From Prochlorothrix hollandica PCC 9006 = CALU 1027 (GTDB taxonomy: Bacteria > Cyanobacteriota > Cyanobacteriia > Prochlorotrichales > Prochlorotrichaceae): DNA of 48,992 nt. A program made the translations under genes and the position numbers. Location: positions 1 to 48,992 of the forward strand of contig NZ_KB235937.1 in assembly GCF_000332315.1 (NCBI RefSeq), read 5' to 3'. The notes under the pieces were generated by a model, which was not told the origin of the DNA, did no database searches, and saw nothing but the letters and a program-made list of their open reading frames with translations. Below are positions 28,532 to 37,860 of the stretch, piece after piece. Every line of letters starts with the position of its first letter. The first letter of the stretch is position 1.

Positions 28532-29716
28532 CTAGGTTAGGTCAGAGTCATAATCTTGGGACGGGGTTTCCAAAGGCTTATAGTCGGTGTAGGGAGGAGA
28601 ATTTTGGTTCCCATAGTCTCCGGCTAGGGGCGATCGCGACATCACAGAAGAAGGGGGACGGCGACGAGGACGGCGGTTGCTATTGGGGGTAGGCTCCTCT
28701 GGGGAGCGCGGCGCAGGACGACTGTAACCACTGTCTCCTACACTGCCACTGCGATCGCCAGCAACAGATTGATCCAACCCAGACCCATAGGTACCAGCAC
28801 TGTAAGTGCTATCACCATAGGTAGCATCGCCCCCATCACCGTAACCAGCACCATAGACTCCTGCTGCGGTGTCCGGTTGAGCACTGGGTTCGTAATCCCT
28901 GGGTTCGTAATCCCTGGGTTCGTAATCGTACCGGGGCGCAGTGCCATAACCATCCCCATAGCCCTGGGTACTGCTATCCACGGGAGGAGCGCCGTAAGTC
29001 GGGGTCTGATAATCCTGGGTCTCGTTGCCAGACCCATAGCCCTGGGCAGGGCCATAGCCGGACTCTTCATAGCCTGAAGGGGGGCTGTCATAGGAATTGC
29101 CATAGCCAGCAGCGGGCGCATCATCCCAGGCATCCCGATCGTAGCCTGAGCGATCGGGGGGAGCCGTGCGGGAGGGAGCACGACGGGGGCGATCGTTCCC
29201 GCCATCACCGCGATCTAAGGACCGGGGGGCACGACGGGGACCAGGGCGGCGATTGCCCTCAGCCTCGTACTGATCCCCATACTCAGGCGGGCGGCCATCC
29301 CGACTGCCACGAATCCGGCGGGCCATGGGTTGGCGTTCTTCAAAGCTGTTGTAGCCCTGGTCATAGTTGTCCAGTTCGGCTTGATATTGGTAGGAACGGC
29401 TAACAGGGCGATCGTCATCCACCAACGGCGTATTACGCTTGGCTTGCTCGGTGGCAATGTTGCGCAGACGGATGCTATCCACCGCAAAAAAGACCGTGGA
29501 TCCGGCCAGCAAAAACACCCCAAACTGCAAAATAGGATCCAAGCGCCAAGACTGAAAAAATAAAATGCCGCCACACAGTAGGGCAATGGCGGCAAAAAAG
29601 ACATCATAATCCCGAGCCAAATTGGGGCGAAACGATCGCAGGAAATATAATCCTGCCCCCGCCAAGGCCAGGATAATACCCATTAAGCTGCCCGCATTGA
29701 GGGAGAAGTTAACCAT
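28532..29716 (-). CDS. ycf66: Ycf66 family protein with long disordered tail
   Basis: Membrane protein of 394 aa from the ATG at 29716 (MVNFSLNAGS). The N-terminal 90 residues are the Ycf66 domain with three hydrophobic segments (SLMGIILALAGAGLYFL, VFFAAIALLCGGILFF, FGVFLLAGSTVFFAV). Ycf66 is found in cyanobacteria and some plastids; its function is unknown. The remaining 300 residues are low-complexity, rich in Tyr, Gly, Asp, Ser, Pro and Arg, with repeats such as DYEPRDYEPRDYEPS encoded by a 15-bp-type DNA repeat near 28890-28930. The tail is probably disordered. The neighbouring psbX on the same strand, 370 bp upstream, hints at a photosynthetic link. Confidence 0.85.
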   Translation of the reverse strand: MVNFSLNAGSLMGIILALAGAGLYFLRSFRPNLARDYDVFFAAIALLCGGILFFQSWRLDPILQFGVFLLAGSTVFFAVDSIRLRNIATEQAKRNTPLVDDDRPVSRSYQYQAELDNYDQGYNSFEERQPMARRIRGSRDGRPPEYGDQYEAEGNRRPGPRRAPRSLDRGDGGNDRPRRAPSRTAPPDRSGYDRDAWDDAPAAGYGNSYDSPPSGYEESGYGPAQGYGSGNETQDYQTPTYGAPPVDSSTQGYGDGYGTAPRYDYEPRDYEPRDYEPSAQPDTAAGVYGAGYGDGGDATYGDSTYSAGTYGSGLDQSVAGDRSGSVGDSGYSRPAPRSPEEPTPNSNRRPRRRPPSSVMSRSPLAGDYGNQNSPPYTDYKPLETPSQDYDSDLT

Positions 29717-30088
29717 GAGCGCCTGTTGCCTGCCTGTCCTTAAGTCATTCCCCATGGTAACCCCTTCCCTTGCCTTATGGTGAGGTGTACCGATATCTAC
29801 CCCGATCCAGTGGGCCTACCCTAGGGCTGGCATGGGGTGGCGGTTTCATCTAGTACCCCAGGCTAGGGGTGAAGGGGAGGATCCAGGGCCACAGGGAAAA
29901 GGCGGGATCCAACATCCCGTTACCGATCTGGAGTGCCATGACCATAACAAACCCCCAAGCCACCCCGGATTGATGAAACCATCGATCGCGGACAACGGCC
30001 TGAGGGTCTAGCACCTGAGAATCTAGTACCTGAGAATCTAGTACCTGAGAATCTAGTACCTGAGAATCTAGAAACAAAGTCAGGAAAC
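29717..30088. other. psbX-ycf66 intergenic region
   Basis: No gene is supported. The 15-bp unit CTGAGAATCTAGTAC is repeated four times at 30015-30071, directly after the psbX stop. A minus-strand open frame across it has no recognisable product. Confidence 0.6.
30015..30071. repeat. 15-bp tandem repeat downstream of psbX
   Basis: CTGAGAATCTAG begins at 30015, 30030, 30045 and 30060 with almost no drift. Confidence 0.95.
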
Positions 30089-30214
30089 CTAGCGAGTACG
30101 GCGGGTAACCCGATCGGTTTGGCTGACAAAAATCAGGGCGACAGAAACGGGAATAACCACGATCGCGGATCCCCAAATCAAGCTCCAGAGAAAGTTTGCT
30201 AATGATGGTGTCAT
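30089..30214 (-). CDS. psbX: Photosystem II protein PsbX (41 aa)
   Basis: Very small photosystem II subunit with one membrane helix, bound at the periphery near cytochrome b559 and involved in the quinone-exchange side of PSII. It reads [20 protein letters not shown], then a helix ending [15 protein letters not shown]. The start [12 protein letters not shown] and the end FVSQ-x-D-x-V-x-R are typical of PsbX. The length (41 residues) is right. A Shine-Dalgarno-like AAGAGG lies about ten bases upstream. It is followed on the same strand by ycf66. It is short enough to be missed by ordinary gene calling. Confidence 0.92.
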   Translation of the reverse strand: MTPSLANFLWSLIWGSAIVVIPVSVALIFVSQTDRVTRRTR

Positions 30215-30263
30215 TTTTTTTAGACCTCTTTATAAATGGAGGGTGGGCTGTGCTCCCTAAGAT

Positions 30264-30305
30264 TTTATAGTGAAGTGTAGCTCTCAGCTTCTTAACAATT
30301 GTTAA
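30264..30305 (-). promoter_or_regulatory. Probable psbX promoter region with 14-bp palindrome
   Basis: On the minus strand TATAAA (30269 to 30264) is a likely -10 box about 50 bases before the psbX ATG. Upstream of it is the perfect palindrome TTAACAATTGTTAA (30292-30305), at the -35 side, a possible operator. No standard -35 at the right distance is seen. Confidence 0.45.
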
Positions 30306-30565
30306 TAAGGGCCAAAGACTAAACCCGATCAACCCATTTTTATGGGCCTGGGACCGTTTGAGGCTCCAGCACCCCTGCAACCGTAAAATGCTAAGGGTCA
30401 TCGCCAGCCCCAGGAACCCCAACCTTGCACCAGATACCGCTACCCCGATATCCCAGGCTATCCCAGGCTATCCCAGACATTGAAAGCCTCACCCAGCACC
30501 CCACCCCCTGCCCAACGCCGCCCCCCTAGAGGGTAGATCGAGCATCAACTTAAGCCGGAACAGTT

Positions 30566-30626
30566 TAAGCCGGAACAGTGGGGCGCGGAGCGCCCTGGCC
30601 CGTTCATCCTGTCCCGCTTTCAGCGG
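30566..30626. repeat. Repeat D, copy 2
   Basis: Matches the repeat at 36-107 in order and sequence (GGGGCGCGGAGCGCC core, then TGTCCCGCTTTCAGCGG), but its first hairpin is shortened. A duplicated fragment TTAAGCCGGAACAG precedes it. Confidence 0.7.
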
Positions 30627-30683
30627 TCAGCCCCTAGATCCGTTAATCAAGTTACCCTGCACACGCTACCCTTTTTGACCCCT

Positions 30684-30980
30684 ATGTCCCCCCTCAACCT
30701 CACCGCCCTGGCCCTGGGCCTTTTCTTGGCCTTGATGACCTTGCTCTTTATCCTGCGCATTGTCCTCACTTGGTATCCCCAGGTAGAACTCAAGCGTTTT
30801 CCATTTAGTCTGATTTTTCTGCTGACGGAACCCTGCCTAGCCCCTACTCGCCGGTTAATCCAACCCTTGGGAGGGGTAGACATCACTCCCATTATTTGGG
30901 TCGGACTGGTGAGCTTAGTGCGGGAATTTCTCCTCGGTCAGCAAGGGCTATTAACGTTGACCCTTCGCCACATGGTCTAA
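30684..30980 (+). CDS. YggT family membrane protein (Ycf19-like)
   Basis: Small membrane protein (98 aa from the ATG at 30684; the earlier in-frame TTG is less likely). The family pattern is visible: a first hydrophobic helix LALGLFLALMTLLFILRIVLTW, the loop containing FPFSLIFLLTEPCLAPTRR, then GGVDITPIIWVGLVSLVREFL as the second helix. YggT/Ycf19 proteins are conserved in cyanobacteria and plastids and have been linked to thylakoid organisation and cell division-related processes, without a defined biochemical role. The gene stands alone, downstream of repeat D. Confidence 0.85.
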   Translation: MSPLNLTALALGLFLALMTLLFILRIVLTWYPQVELKRFPFSLIFLLTEPCLAPTRRLIQPLGGVDITPIIWVGLVSLVREFLLGQQGLLTLTLRHMV

Positions 30981-31099
30981 AACCAACCCTGGGGCAGGCC
31001 AGAGACACGGCTAGTCTCGGGTAGTGATCCAAACGTAGTGAAGTCGCAACGGTACGACAAGGTTTACAGCCTGTCTTTTCACGACCTAAACAGCACTAG

Positions 31100-31297
31100 G
31101 GCACCTCGAAAAATCCAAATTCTTGCCCCTATACAGCAACTCTAAATCAGTTGTAAGGATCTCGACGGCTGAAACCCTTTGGGTGGTGTGCGCCCTCCGG
31201 GCGCACACCACACGACCCATTTAGGACTGCTGTACCAACGCAAGAATAGGAGTTTTGGCGGGCGGCGAAGCCACTCGCCAAAATTAATCGAGGTGCC
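31100..31297. mobile_element. MITE-like repeat A, copy 3, interrupted by repeat B
   Basis: Outer ends GGCACCTCGA / TCGAGGTGCC with flanks CACTAG (31094-31099) and CACTAC (31298-31303), a 5-of-6 duplication. The inside is split by repeat B at 31132-31234. Removal of B with one TA restores an A element of the normal length (about 97 bp). It ends 18 bp from the accC stop. Confidence 0.9.
31132..31234. mobile_element. MITE-like repeat B, copy 4, nested in repeat A
   Basis: 103 bp including both terminal TA. The A sequence reads ...GCCCCTA before it and CCAACGCAAG after it; in copy 1 of A the same place reads GCCCCTGTGCCAACGCAAG, so one TA of this copy is the target and the other is its duplicate. 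Confidence 0.93.
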
Positions 31298-31315
31298 CAC
31301 TACCCTTTTTCGGGA

Positions 31316-32680
31316 TTACTTCTTCTTTTTGTAGGCCCGATCCATAAACTGCTCCACAAAACTGGTGTGGAGATCCCCGGCAATAAATTGGGGATCCTCC
31401 AGGATTTTTTGGTGGAAACCGATGGTGGTGGGTAAACCGGTAATGGCACACTCCCGCAGGGCACGGCGCATCCGTTGAATGGCCGCGTCACGATCGGCCC
31501 CCCAGACAATAATCTTGCCAATCAGGGAATCGTAATAGGGGGGAATGTCATAGTCCGTATACACATGGGAATCCATGCGCACCCCAGGACCACCGGGGGG
31601 TAAATAGCCACTGATGCGGCCCGGGTGAGGACGGAAATTATGTTCGGGATCCTCAGCATTAACCCGACATTCAATGGAATGGCCCTTAAGCTGAATGTCC
31701 TTTTGTCGCCACCGCAGTTTCTCTCCCTGGGCAATGCGAATTTGCTCGGCAATCAGGTCTAAACCCGTCACCATCTCTGTGACAGGATGTTCCACTTGGA
31801 TCCGGGTGTTCATTTCCATAAAGTAGAAATTACCCCCGCTATCCACCAAGAACTCAATGGTTCCAGCCCCCACATAGTTAATGGACTTGGCCACCTGCAC
31901 CGCTGCATGGCCCATTTTTTGGCGCAACTTCTCCGTCAAAAAAGCGCTGGGAGCTTCCTCCAATAGCTTTTGGTGGCGGCGCTGAAGAGAGCAGTCCCGT
32001 TCCCCCAAATGGATCACATTGCCAAAACTATCCGCCAGAATTTGAAACTCAATGTGGCGGGGTTGTTCAATAAATTTTTCGATATACAGCCCCGGATTGC
32101 CAAAAGCCGCATCAGCTTCCCCTTGGGCCGCTAGAAACAGGCGGTTCAGATCCGATTCCTGACGCACAAGGCGCATTCCTCGGCCTCCACCCCCAGCGGT
32201 GGCTTTGATCATCAGGGGATACCCGATGCGCTTGGCCAGTCCCTGGGCCTCCTCTTCACTTTGCACCAGGCCATCACTGCCCGGTACCGTGGGCACCCCC
32301 ACAGCAGTAACCGTGGCCTTAGCGGTGGACTTGTCCCCCATGGAGCGAATGGCTTCGGGGGTGGGACCAATGAAGGCGATGTGGTGATCGGCGCAGATTT
32401 CTGCAAAGCGGGCATTTTCCGACAGGAACCCATAGCCGGGATGGATGGCACCCGCATGGCGAGTCAGGGCAGCGGCAATGATATTGGGAATGTTTAAATA
32501 GCTTTTGGCGCTGGGGGGATCGCCAATACACACGGCTTCATCGGCCAGTTGGACGTGGAGAGCATGGCGATCGACCGTGGAATGCACCGCAACGGTTGCA
32601 ATCCCCAATTCTTCGCAGGTTCGCAAAATACGCAGGGCGATTTCCCCACGATTGGCCACAAGAATTTTAGAAAAACGCAT
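31316..32680 (-). CDS. accC: Acetyl-CoA carboxylase biotin carboxylase subunit
   Basis: ATP-grasp enzyme (454 aa from the ATG at 32680) that carboxylates biotin on AccB, the first step of fatty-acid synthesis. It begins [18 protein letters not shown], the classical start; an upstream in-frame ATG would add 18 residues. Visible landmarks: [13 protein letters not shown], the Gly-rich loop [12 protein letters not shown] (about residue 160-170), [12 protein letters not shown] (about 230), and the catalytic [14 protein letters not shown] (about 288-301). The length is standard. It stands alone, not next to accB, as is usual in cyanobacteria. Confidence 0.97.
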   Translation of the reverse strand: MRFSKILVANRGEIALRILRTCEELGIATVAVHSTVDRHALHVQLADEAVCIGDPPSAKSYLNIPNIIAAALTRHAGAIHPGYGFLSENARFAEICADHHIAFIGPTPEAIRSMGDKSTAKATVTAVGVPTVPGSDGLVQSEEEAQGLAKRIGYPLMIKATAGGGGRGMRLVRQESDLNRLFLAAQGEADAAFGNPGLYIEKFIEQPRHIEFQILADSFGNVIHLGERDCSLQRRHQKLLEEAPSAFLTEKLRQKMGHAAVQVAKSINYVGAGTIEFLVDSGGNFYFMEMNTRIQVEHPVTEMVTGLDLIAEQIRIAQGEKLRWRQKDIQLKGHSIECRVNAEDPEHNFRPHPGRISGYLPPGGPGVRMDSHVYTDYDIPPYYDSLIGKIIVWGADRDAAIQRMRRALRECAITGLPTTIGFHQKILEDPQFIAGDLHTSFVEQFMDRAYKKKK

Positions 32681-33010
32681 GGTTATTAATAAACCCGACC
32701 ATCGGTTCCCGTTGGGTGCAACCGATCCTATCACGCCAACGGAACCCTGAAAGATCTGCCCCCCTCTGGGGCTGGGTTCAAGGGAAAATCAGGTCTGGTC
32801 TACTCTGCCCTAGGGGAAAATCAGATCAGGGAATTTCCCAGGTGCCGTATGATTTTGATGACCGGCGCAGGGATTGCCTAGGGATTGCCTAGGGATTGCC
32901 AACGGCCTGAACCATAAACCGGGCTTCAGGGCAGTAACGGGCTTCAGCACAGTAACTTCAGCACAGTAACTTCAGCACAGTAACTTCAGCACAGTAACAG
33001 GACAGGACTC
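32681..33010. other. Divergent intergenic region with short repeats
   Basis: Between accC and the glycosyltransferase. AGGGATTGCCT-type 11-bp units occur three times near 32871-32899, and the 14-bp unit CTTCAGCACAGTAA starts at 32942, 32956, 32970 and 32984. No gene. The repeats reach to within a few bases of the glycosyltransferase start. Confidence 0.7.
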
Positions 33011-34132
33011 ATGCGGGTAGCGATGGTTTTACCAGGGTTGCATCGGGTGGTGCGAGGGGCGGAGGTGGCCTTTGAGGCGATCGCCGCTGAACTGGCCAGC
33101 CAAGCTGATACCCAGGTCACCCTATTTGGGTCAGGACCCCGACGATCGGATCGGCCCTACGAATTTCGATCGGTTGCCAATGTCCCGCGAGAACGCTTTG
33201 AAACCGGGTGGCCCTTTGTTCCGATTTTTCGCAGCGAGTATATCTACGAAGAATTTACCTTTGTCTGGAATTTACGCCGCGTTTACCGTGCCCAAGATTT
33301 TGATGTGACGGTGACCTGTAGTTACCCCTTCATCAACTGGTTCCTGCGGTGGGACCAGAAATCCCCGCCCCAGGTCTTTGTCACCCAAAATGGGGATCAC
33401 CCGGCGGTTGAAACTAGCTCTGAATATGGTTGGTTTAACTGTGATGGCCTAGTTTGTACCAATCTGGACTATTTTGAGCGCAACCGAGACCGTTGGTTTT
33501 GCCAGGTCATTACCAATGGCGTTGATCCCCAGCGATTTTCCCCAGCCTCCATGGATCAACGTCCCCAACTTCGTGCCGCCTTTAACCTGCCTCCCCAGGC
33601 TCCCGTGGCCCTGATGGTCAGTGCCTTGATCCCGTCTAAACGGATTGTGGAAGGCATTAAAGCTGCGGCCCAGATCCCGGATTTACAGTTGGTGGTCTGT
33701 GGTGATGGCCCCGATCGCGCCGTAGTTCACCAAGCTGGCCAAGACCTAATGCCGGGGCGCTTTCATCCCAAAACCCTGGCTTATGACCAAATGCCAGATA
33801 TTTATCGCGCTGCGGATGTTTTAGTACACCTCAGCTTAGATGAACCCTTTGGCAATATTTACCTGGAAGCCTTGGCTACGGGACTGCCCATTGTGGCCCA
33901 CGATCGGGAGGTAACCCGGTGGATTGTGGAAGAAACAGCGGTGCTAGTGGATAGCCGAGACTCCGCCGCGATCGTCGCTGGCCTTGGCCATGCCCTCACC
34001 CAGCACAGCCCCAGCCAAAGGGCGGCACGCCAGGAATTGGTGCAGCGGCGGTTCACCTGGCAGGCCATTGGTCAGCAATACCACCAGTTTTTAACAGCAA
34101 CGATCGCCCGTCATCAAGAAAGCCAGCGCTAA
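33011..34132 (+). CDS. GT4 family glycosyltransferase
   Basis: Cytoplasmic or membrane-associated transferase with GT-B fold (373 aa). The N-terminal half begins MRVAMVLPGLHRVVRGAEVA with the glycine-containing loop of the acceptor domain. The C-terminal half shows the GT4 features: TNGVDPQRFSP (about residue 170), ALIPSKRIVEGIKAA (about 205), VVCGDGPDR, and the EX7E-type nucleotide-sugar motif EPFGNIYLEALATGLPIV (about 277-294). Acceptor and sugar cannot be told, and no polysaccharide cluster surrounds it. The ATG at 33011 is the first possible start and lies directly after a 14-bp tandem repeat. Confidence 0.85.
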   Translation: MRVAMVLPGLHRVVRGAEVAFEAIAAELASQADTQVTLFGSGPRRSDRPYEFRSVANVPRERFETGWPFVPIFRSEYIYEEFTFVWNLRRVYRAQDFDVTVTCSYPFINWFLRWDQKSPPQVFVTQNGDHPAVETSSEYGWFNCDGLVCTNLDYFERNRDRWFCQVITNGVDPQRFSPASMDQRPQLRAAFNLPPQAPVALMVSALIPSKRIVEGIKAAAQIPDLQLVVCGDGPDRAVVHQAGQDLMPGRFHPKTLAYDQMPDIYRAADVLVHLSLDEPFGNIYLEALATGLPIVAHDREVTRWIVEETAVLVDSRDSAAIVAGLGHALTQHSPSQRAARQELVQRRFTWQAIGQQYHQFLTATIARHQESQR

Positions 34133-34191
34133 CAGAGAATCTCGGTTCTGAACGATCGCCCGCCCTCAGGACAGCCAGGGTCAACCCGGAT

Positions 34192-36642
34192 CTAGCTCCT
34201 GAGGGTCACCTGGAATTTTTCTGCCAGGGCATCGCGCACTTGCTGGTGAATGGGATCCACATCCCCATCGGTGAGGGTTCGATCGTCGGCCCGATAGACC
34301 AACCGAAACGCCAAACTGCGTTGGCCCTCCGGCACAGAGTCCCCCTGATACTGATCAAATAATTCCACCCCTTGCAGCAGGGGACGGCCCGCCTTGCGCA
34401 TCGATCGCTCCAAATCGGCCACCGCCACTGCCGTAGGCACAAAAAAGGCGAGATCGCGATCGGCAGCGGGAAAGGTGGAAAAAGGTTGAAAATGAATACC
34501 CCCTTCGTCCAGGGTAATCAGAGCATCCAACAGCACATCCAAATCCAATTGGAAAATATAGGCAGTGGCGGTTAAACCCCGTTCTTGAGCCAGTTGGGGA
34601 TGTAACTGGCCAAAAGTCCCCAGGCGATCGCCCTGAAGCCACAGGGAAGCCGTGCGACCGGGGTGCAGCCGTTGATCCCGGCGATCGGGGCGATATTCCA
34701 CCCCTAACCCCAGGCGCTGGAACAGACTATCGAGACAGCCCTTGGCCTCATACCAGGTGAGGGGTTGCTCCCGACCGCTACGCAGCCACCGTCCCTGGCT
34801 CGGATCGCCGCCCAAGATGCCCCCCAAACAGTCGTTTTCCCCCAAACCCTCCTCATCAGTCCAAAACACCCGGCCAATTTCAAATCCCTGAAGCCCACCG
34901 TTGCCCTGTTCCAGGTTGTACTGAAAGGCATCCAACAAACCAGGGATCAGGTCGGATCTCAAGGCAGAATATTCGGCAAAAAGGGGATTACTCAAGGTGA
35001 TTTGACGATCTAAACCCGGTTTTACCAGGGAATAGTGCATTAACTCCGTCAAACCCACCGCGCGGCACGCTTCCCGAATGCGACGGGTCCACACCTGATC
35101 CTCCGGCAAATACCCCAGTTCACCCTGACTAGGCAACGTGTCGCAGAAATTATCATAGCCATAGAGCCGAGCCACCTCTTCAATGAGGTCAATCTCCCGC
35201 TCTAGGTCGCGGTAACGATAGGGGGGCACCGTTACCGTCCAAGTCCCCTCCGGCGACAGGGGACCCAGGTGGCACCCCAGAGCTGTCAACACCCGCTCCA
35301 CATCCGCCGCTTCCAGCAGCCGCCCAATGTCCCCTGACTCCACTGTTCCTAACACCTGTTGTAGGCGATCGAGGCGCAGATCAATCACCGGGCTAGGGGT
35401 CCCAGTGGAGCGCTGATCGGCGATCGACTGGGTGACCACAGTGCCCCCCGTCAACTGCTGAATCAAATCCAAAGCCCGTTGGCAGGCGAGGGGCAACTCC
35501 ACCGCATTCACCCCCCGTTCATAGCGGGTGGAGGCTTCTGTCCGCAAACCCTGGGCACGGGCCGATCGGCGAATGGCCACGGAATCAAACCAGGCCGCTT
35601 CCAACAGGAGGTTTTGGGTTCCATCATGGACTTCTGTGGTTTCTCCCCCCATCACCCCAGCCAAGGCAATGGGATGATCCTGGGCAGTAATCACCAGGTT
35701 TTGGCTGTGGAGCTGGCGTTCTTGGCCATCTAGGGTGGTGAGGGTTTCTTTCTCAGCCGCAAAACGCACCCCTAGGGTCAAATCCTGATGGCCTGTGAGG
35801 CTTTGGAAGCGATCGCGATCGAAGGCATGGAGGGGCTGTCCCCACTCCAGCAACACATAGTTGGTGATATCCACCACATTATTAATGGGACGAATGCCCG
35901 ATGCTTCCAAACGCTGGCGCAACCAGGGGGGAGAAGGGGCAATGGTCACCCCTTCGATCATGGTGCCGATATAGAGGGGACAGGCTGTCTGGGCCGCCAA
36001 GCTTACCGTCAGCGCTGAGGTTTGGGGCAGATCCGCCGCCACGGTCACCGATGGCAGAGTCAGGGCAACACTGGTCAGCGCCTTGACTTCCCGCGCAATG
36101 CCAATGAGGCTGAGGGCATCAGCCCGGTTCGCGGTGGACGACAAGTCGAGCACCACATCATTGAGACCCAACAAGGGCCGCACATCAGCCCCCAAGGTCA
36201 ACGCTGCCACACCATGGACAGCGGCATCAAAGATATGAATACCTTCAGATTCTTTCCGTAAGCCCAACTCCGCCAAGGAGCAAATCATCCCCTCGGATTT
36301 GATGCCCCGGAGTTTGGTTTTCTTGAGCTTCAGGTCAGGGATGGGTAAGTAGGTGCCCAGGGTGGCCACCGCTACAAAAATATCCGCCCGCACATTGGGG
36401 GCACCACAAACAATGGTTAACAGCGCCTCGGCTCCGATGTCCACCTGGCAGACACTGAGGCGATCGGCGTTGGGATGGGGCTGACGATCCACCACTTTCC
36501 CCACCACCACCCCATCCGCCCAGGTGCGGCGATCCTCGATCTCCTCCACTTCAAACCCTGCCATGGTCAAGCGGTGGCCAAGATCGTCAGCCGCCAAATC
36601 CGTCGCCACCAATTCACGGAGCCAATTGAGAGAGATGCGCAT
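34192..36642 (-). CDS. pheT: Phenylalanyl-tRNA synthetase beta subunit
   Basis: Large subunit of the PheRS heterotetramer (816 aa). Domains in order: the N-terminal start [12 protein letters not shown], a tRNA-binding EMAP-like domain (about 40-150, [19 protein letters not shown]), the B3/B4 editing domain (about 210-390), the B5 domain (about 400-480), the catalytic-like core (480-710), and the C-terminal FDX-ACB anticodon-binding domain (about 715-815: [19 protein letters not shown]). The length is usual. pheS is not in this window, as is normal for cyanobacteria in which the subunits are unlinked. Confidence 0.97.
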   Translation of the reverse strand: MRISLNWLRELVATDLAADDLGHRLTMAGFEVEEIEDRRTWADGVVVGKVVDRQPHPNADRLSVCQVDIGAEALLTIVCGAPNVRADIFVAVATLGTYLPIPDLKLKKTKLRGIKSEGMICSLAELGLRKESEGIHIFDAAVHGVAALTLGADVRPLLGLNDVVLDLSSTANRADALSLIGIAREVKALTSVALTLPSVTVAADLPQTSALTVSLAAQTACPLYIGTMIEGVTIAPSPPWLRQRLEASGIRPINNVVDITNYVLLEWGQPLHAFDRDRFQSLTGHQDLTLGVRFAAEKETLTTLDGQERQLHSQNLVITAQDHPIALAGVMGGETTEVHDGTQNLLLEAAWFDSVAIRRSARAQGLRTEASTRYERGVNAVELPLACQRALDLIQQLTGGTVVTQSIADQRSTGTPSPVIDLRLDRLQQVLGTVESGDIGRLLEAADVERVLTALGCHLGPLSPEGTWTVTVPPYRYRDLEREIDLIEEVARLYGYDNFCDTLPSQGELGYLPEDQVWTRRIREACRAVGLTELMHYSLVKPGLDRQITLSNPLFAEYSALRSDLIPGLLDAFQYNLEQGNGGLQGFEIGRVFWTDEEGLGENDCLGGILGGDPSQGRWLRSGREQPLTWYEAKGCLDSLFQRLGLGVEYRPDRRDQRLHPGRTASLWLQGDRLGTFGQLHPQLAQERGLTATAYIFQLDLDVLLDALITLDEGGIHFQPFSTFPAADRDLAFFVPTAVAVADLERSMRKAGRPLLQGVELFDQYQGDSVPEGQRSLAFRLVYRADDRTLTDGDVDPIHQQVRDALAEKFQVTLRS

Positions 36643-37860
36643 AACAATTAATAGAGATATTGATACAGATCAGTCAACGATCGACCTAACCCTAACCCTT
36701 GCCCCTGGTCCAAACCTGAGCCGCAACACTAGATCCCTGGGAATAGGACAACTAAACCAGGACAGATAAACCAGGACAACTAAACCAGGACAACTAAACC
36801 AGGTCAAACCTAGTCCCTTCAGCCATTCCAGCCTACTACAGCACTGGTACTTCCCAACAGCCGCCCCGTCTGGGCGGACTCATTTAGCGGATCATCTTGC
36901 GGATCATCTCGCGGATCATCTCACGGATCATCTCAAAGAAGCGCTGTAGCGGGGGTCCAGAACCCCAGCCTGGATCTTGCGAGATCACGGACAGGTCAAG
37001 CCATGCCCTCATACAGCCATAGTCTGATCCCTAGGACTGCTTGATGAGCCTGTTCTCTGCCCGACCGCGATCGTCTCCAGGGGATTCCCCAAGAGACCCA
37101 GGATCACCCCCCAGGATCTCCCCCCTGCCTGACCCATGGGTCTCAAAGACTCCTCCGGCTGTAGGATACCCACCCCAACGCTCTACCCACCGTGAACCTG
37201 ATGGGGGGGGAAGCCCCCTGCCCCCGCCTAGGATCCATTGCCCTTAGACTAGGGTTCATAACCTTAGATTCAGCCTTAGATTCAGCCTTAGATTCAGCCT
37301 TAGATTCAGCCTTAGATTCAGCCTTAGATTCAGCCTTAGATTCAGCCTTAGAATCCAGAGCTGACCTGGGTCGTGGCGAACTGGGTCGTGGCAACAGTTT
37401 GCCCACGGTGGGAGGCGTTTAGTCAAGCTGGTGTCGTCAATGTAGCCGACTCAGTTAGCCTAAACCGGTTAGCCCCTATTCCAAAGCCTAAGGAAAAAAG
37501 TCGAGGAAAAGAGGTACCCATAGCTTAAGTTTATGTGCTCATCTAACCCGTTTTCCGAAGGTCTTGTGGCACACTATAGAAAAATATATCGGCTGAAACG
37601 TTTTAATCTGAGTCTTAAGGTGGCATGAACCTTAGAGTTTGACCGTCCTATGGGGTAGGCCCACCCCCATAATCTGGAAAGCCCCCTAATCTAGATAAAA
37701 CGCTCAGGTCAAGTTATATCCAAGCTCAAGGTTTTACCTAGGTGATGGACAGATCTAGCGAAGAAAACGGGAAGGGGCGATGGGACTAGCCTGAATCTCC
37801 CCCATTACCTCCAGTTCTGGAGCCGTCGTTTAAGTTGTCTCGTGTCTAGTGGATGGTTGA
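36643..37860. other. 1.2-kb gene-free region with several minisatellites
   Basis: No gene is supported on either strand. Contents: AAACCAGGACAACT units about 36753-36815; GCGGATCATCT 14-bp units about 36887-36940; the exact 12-bp array at 37262-37345; a small hairpin TATGGGG/CCCCATA near 37653-37676. The last part (37560-37860) should contain the leader and promoter of the kinase gene; TATAGA near 37575 is a possible -10 without a convincing -35. Confidence 0.6.
37262..37357. repeat. 12-bp tandem array, seven exact copies
   Basis: CCTTAGATTCAG starts at 37262, 37274, 37286, 37298, 37310, 37322 and 37334 without a single change; an eighth unit at 37346 is diverged. The period is a multiple of three, so every frame through it stays open and gives artificial SKAE or SALD repeats. 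Confidence 0.97.

Noticed and set aside
29850-30422. 190-codon minus-strand open frame covering psbX
   Set aside because: It crosses the real psbX in another frame and a 15-bp repeat whose period keeps it open (LDSQV repeats). No family features.
37143-37406. Open frames with SKAE or SALD repeats
   Set aside because: Pure products of the 12-bp DNA array; no ribosome-binding site or conserved part.
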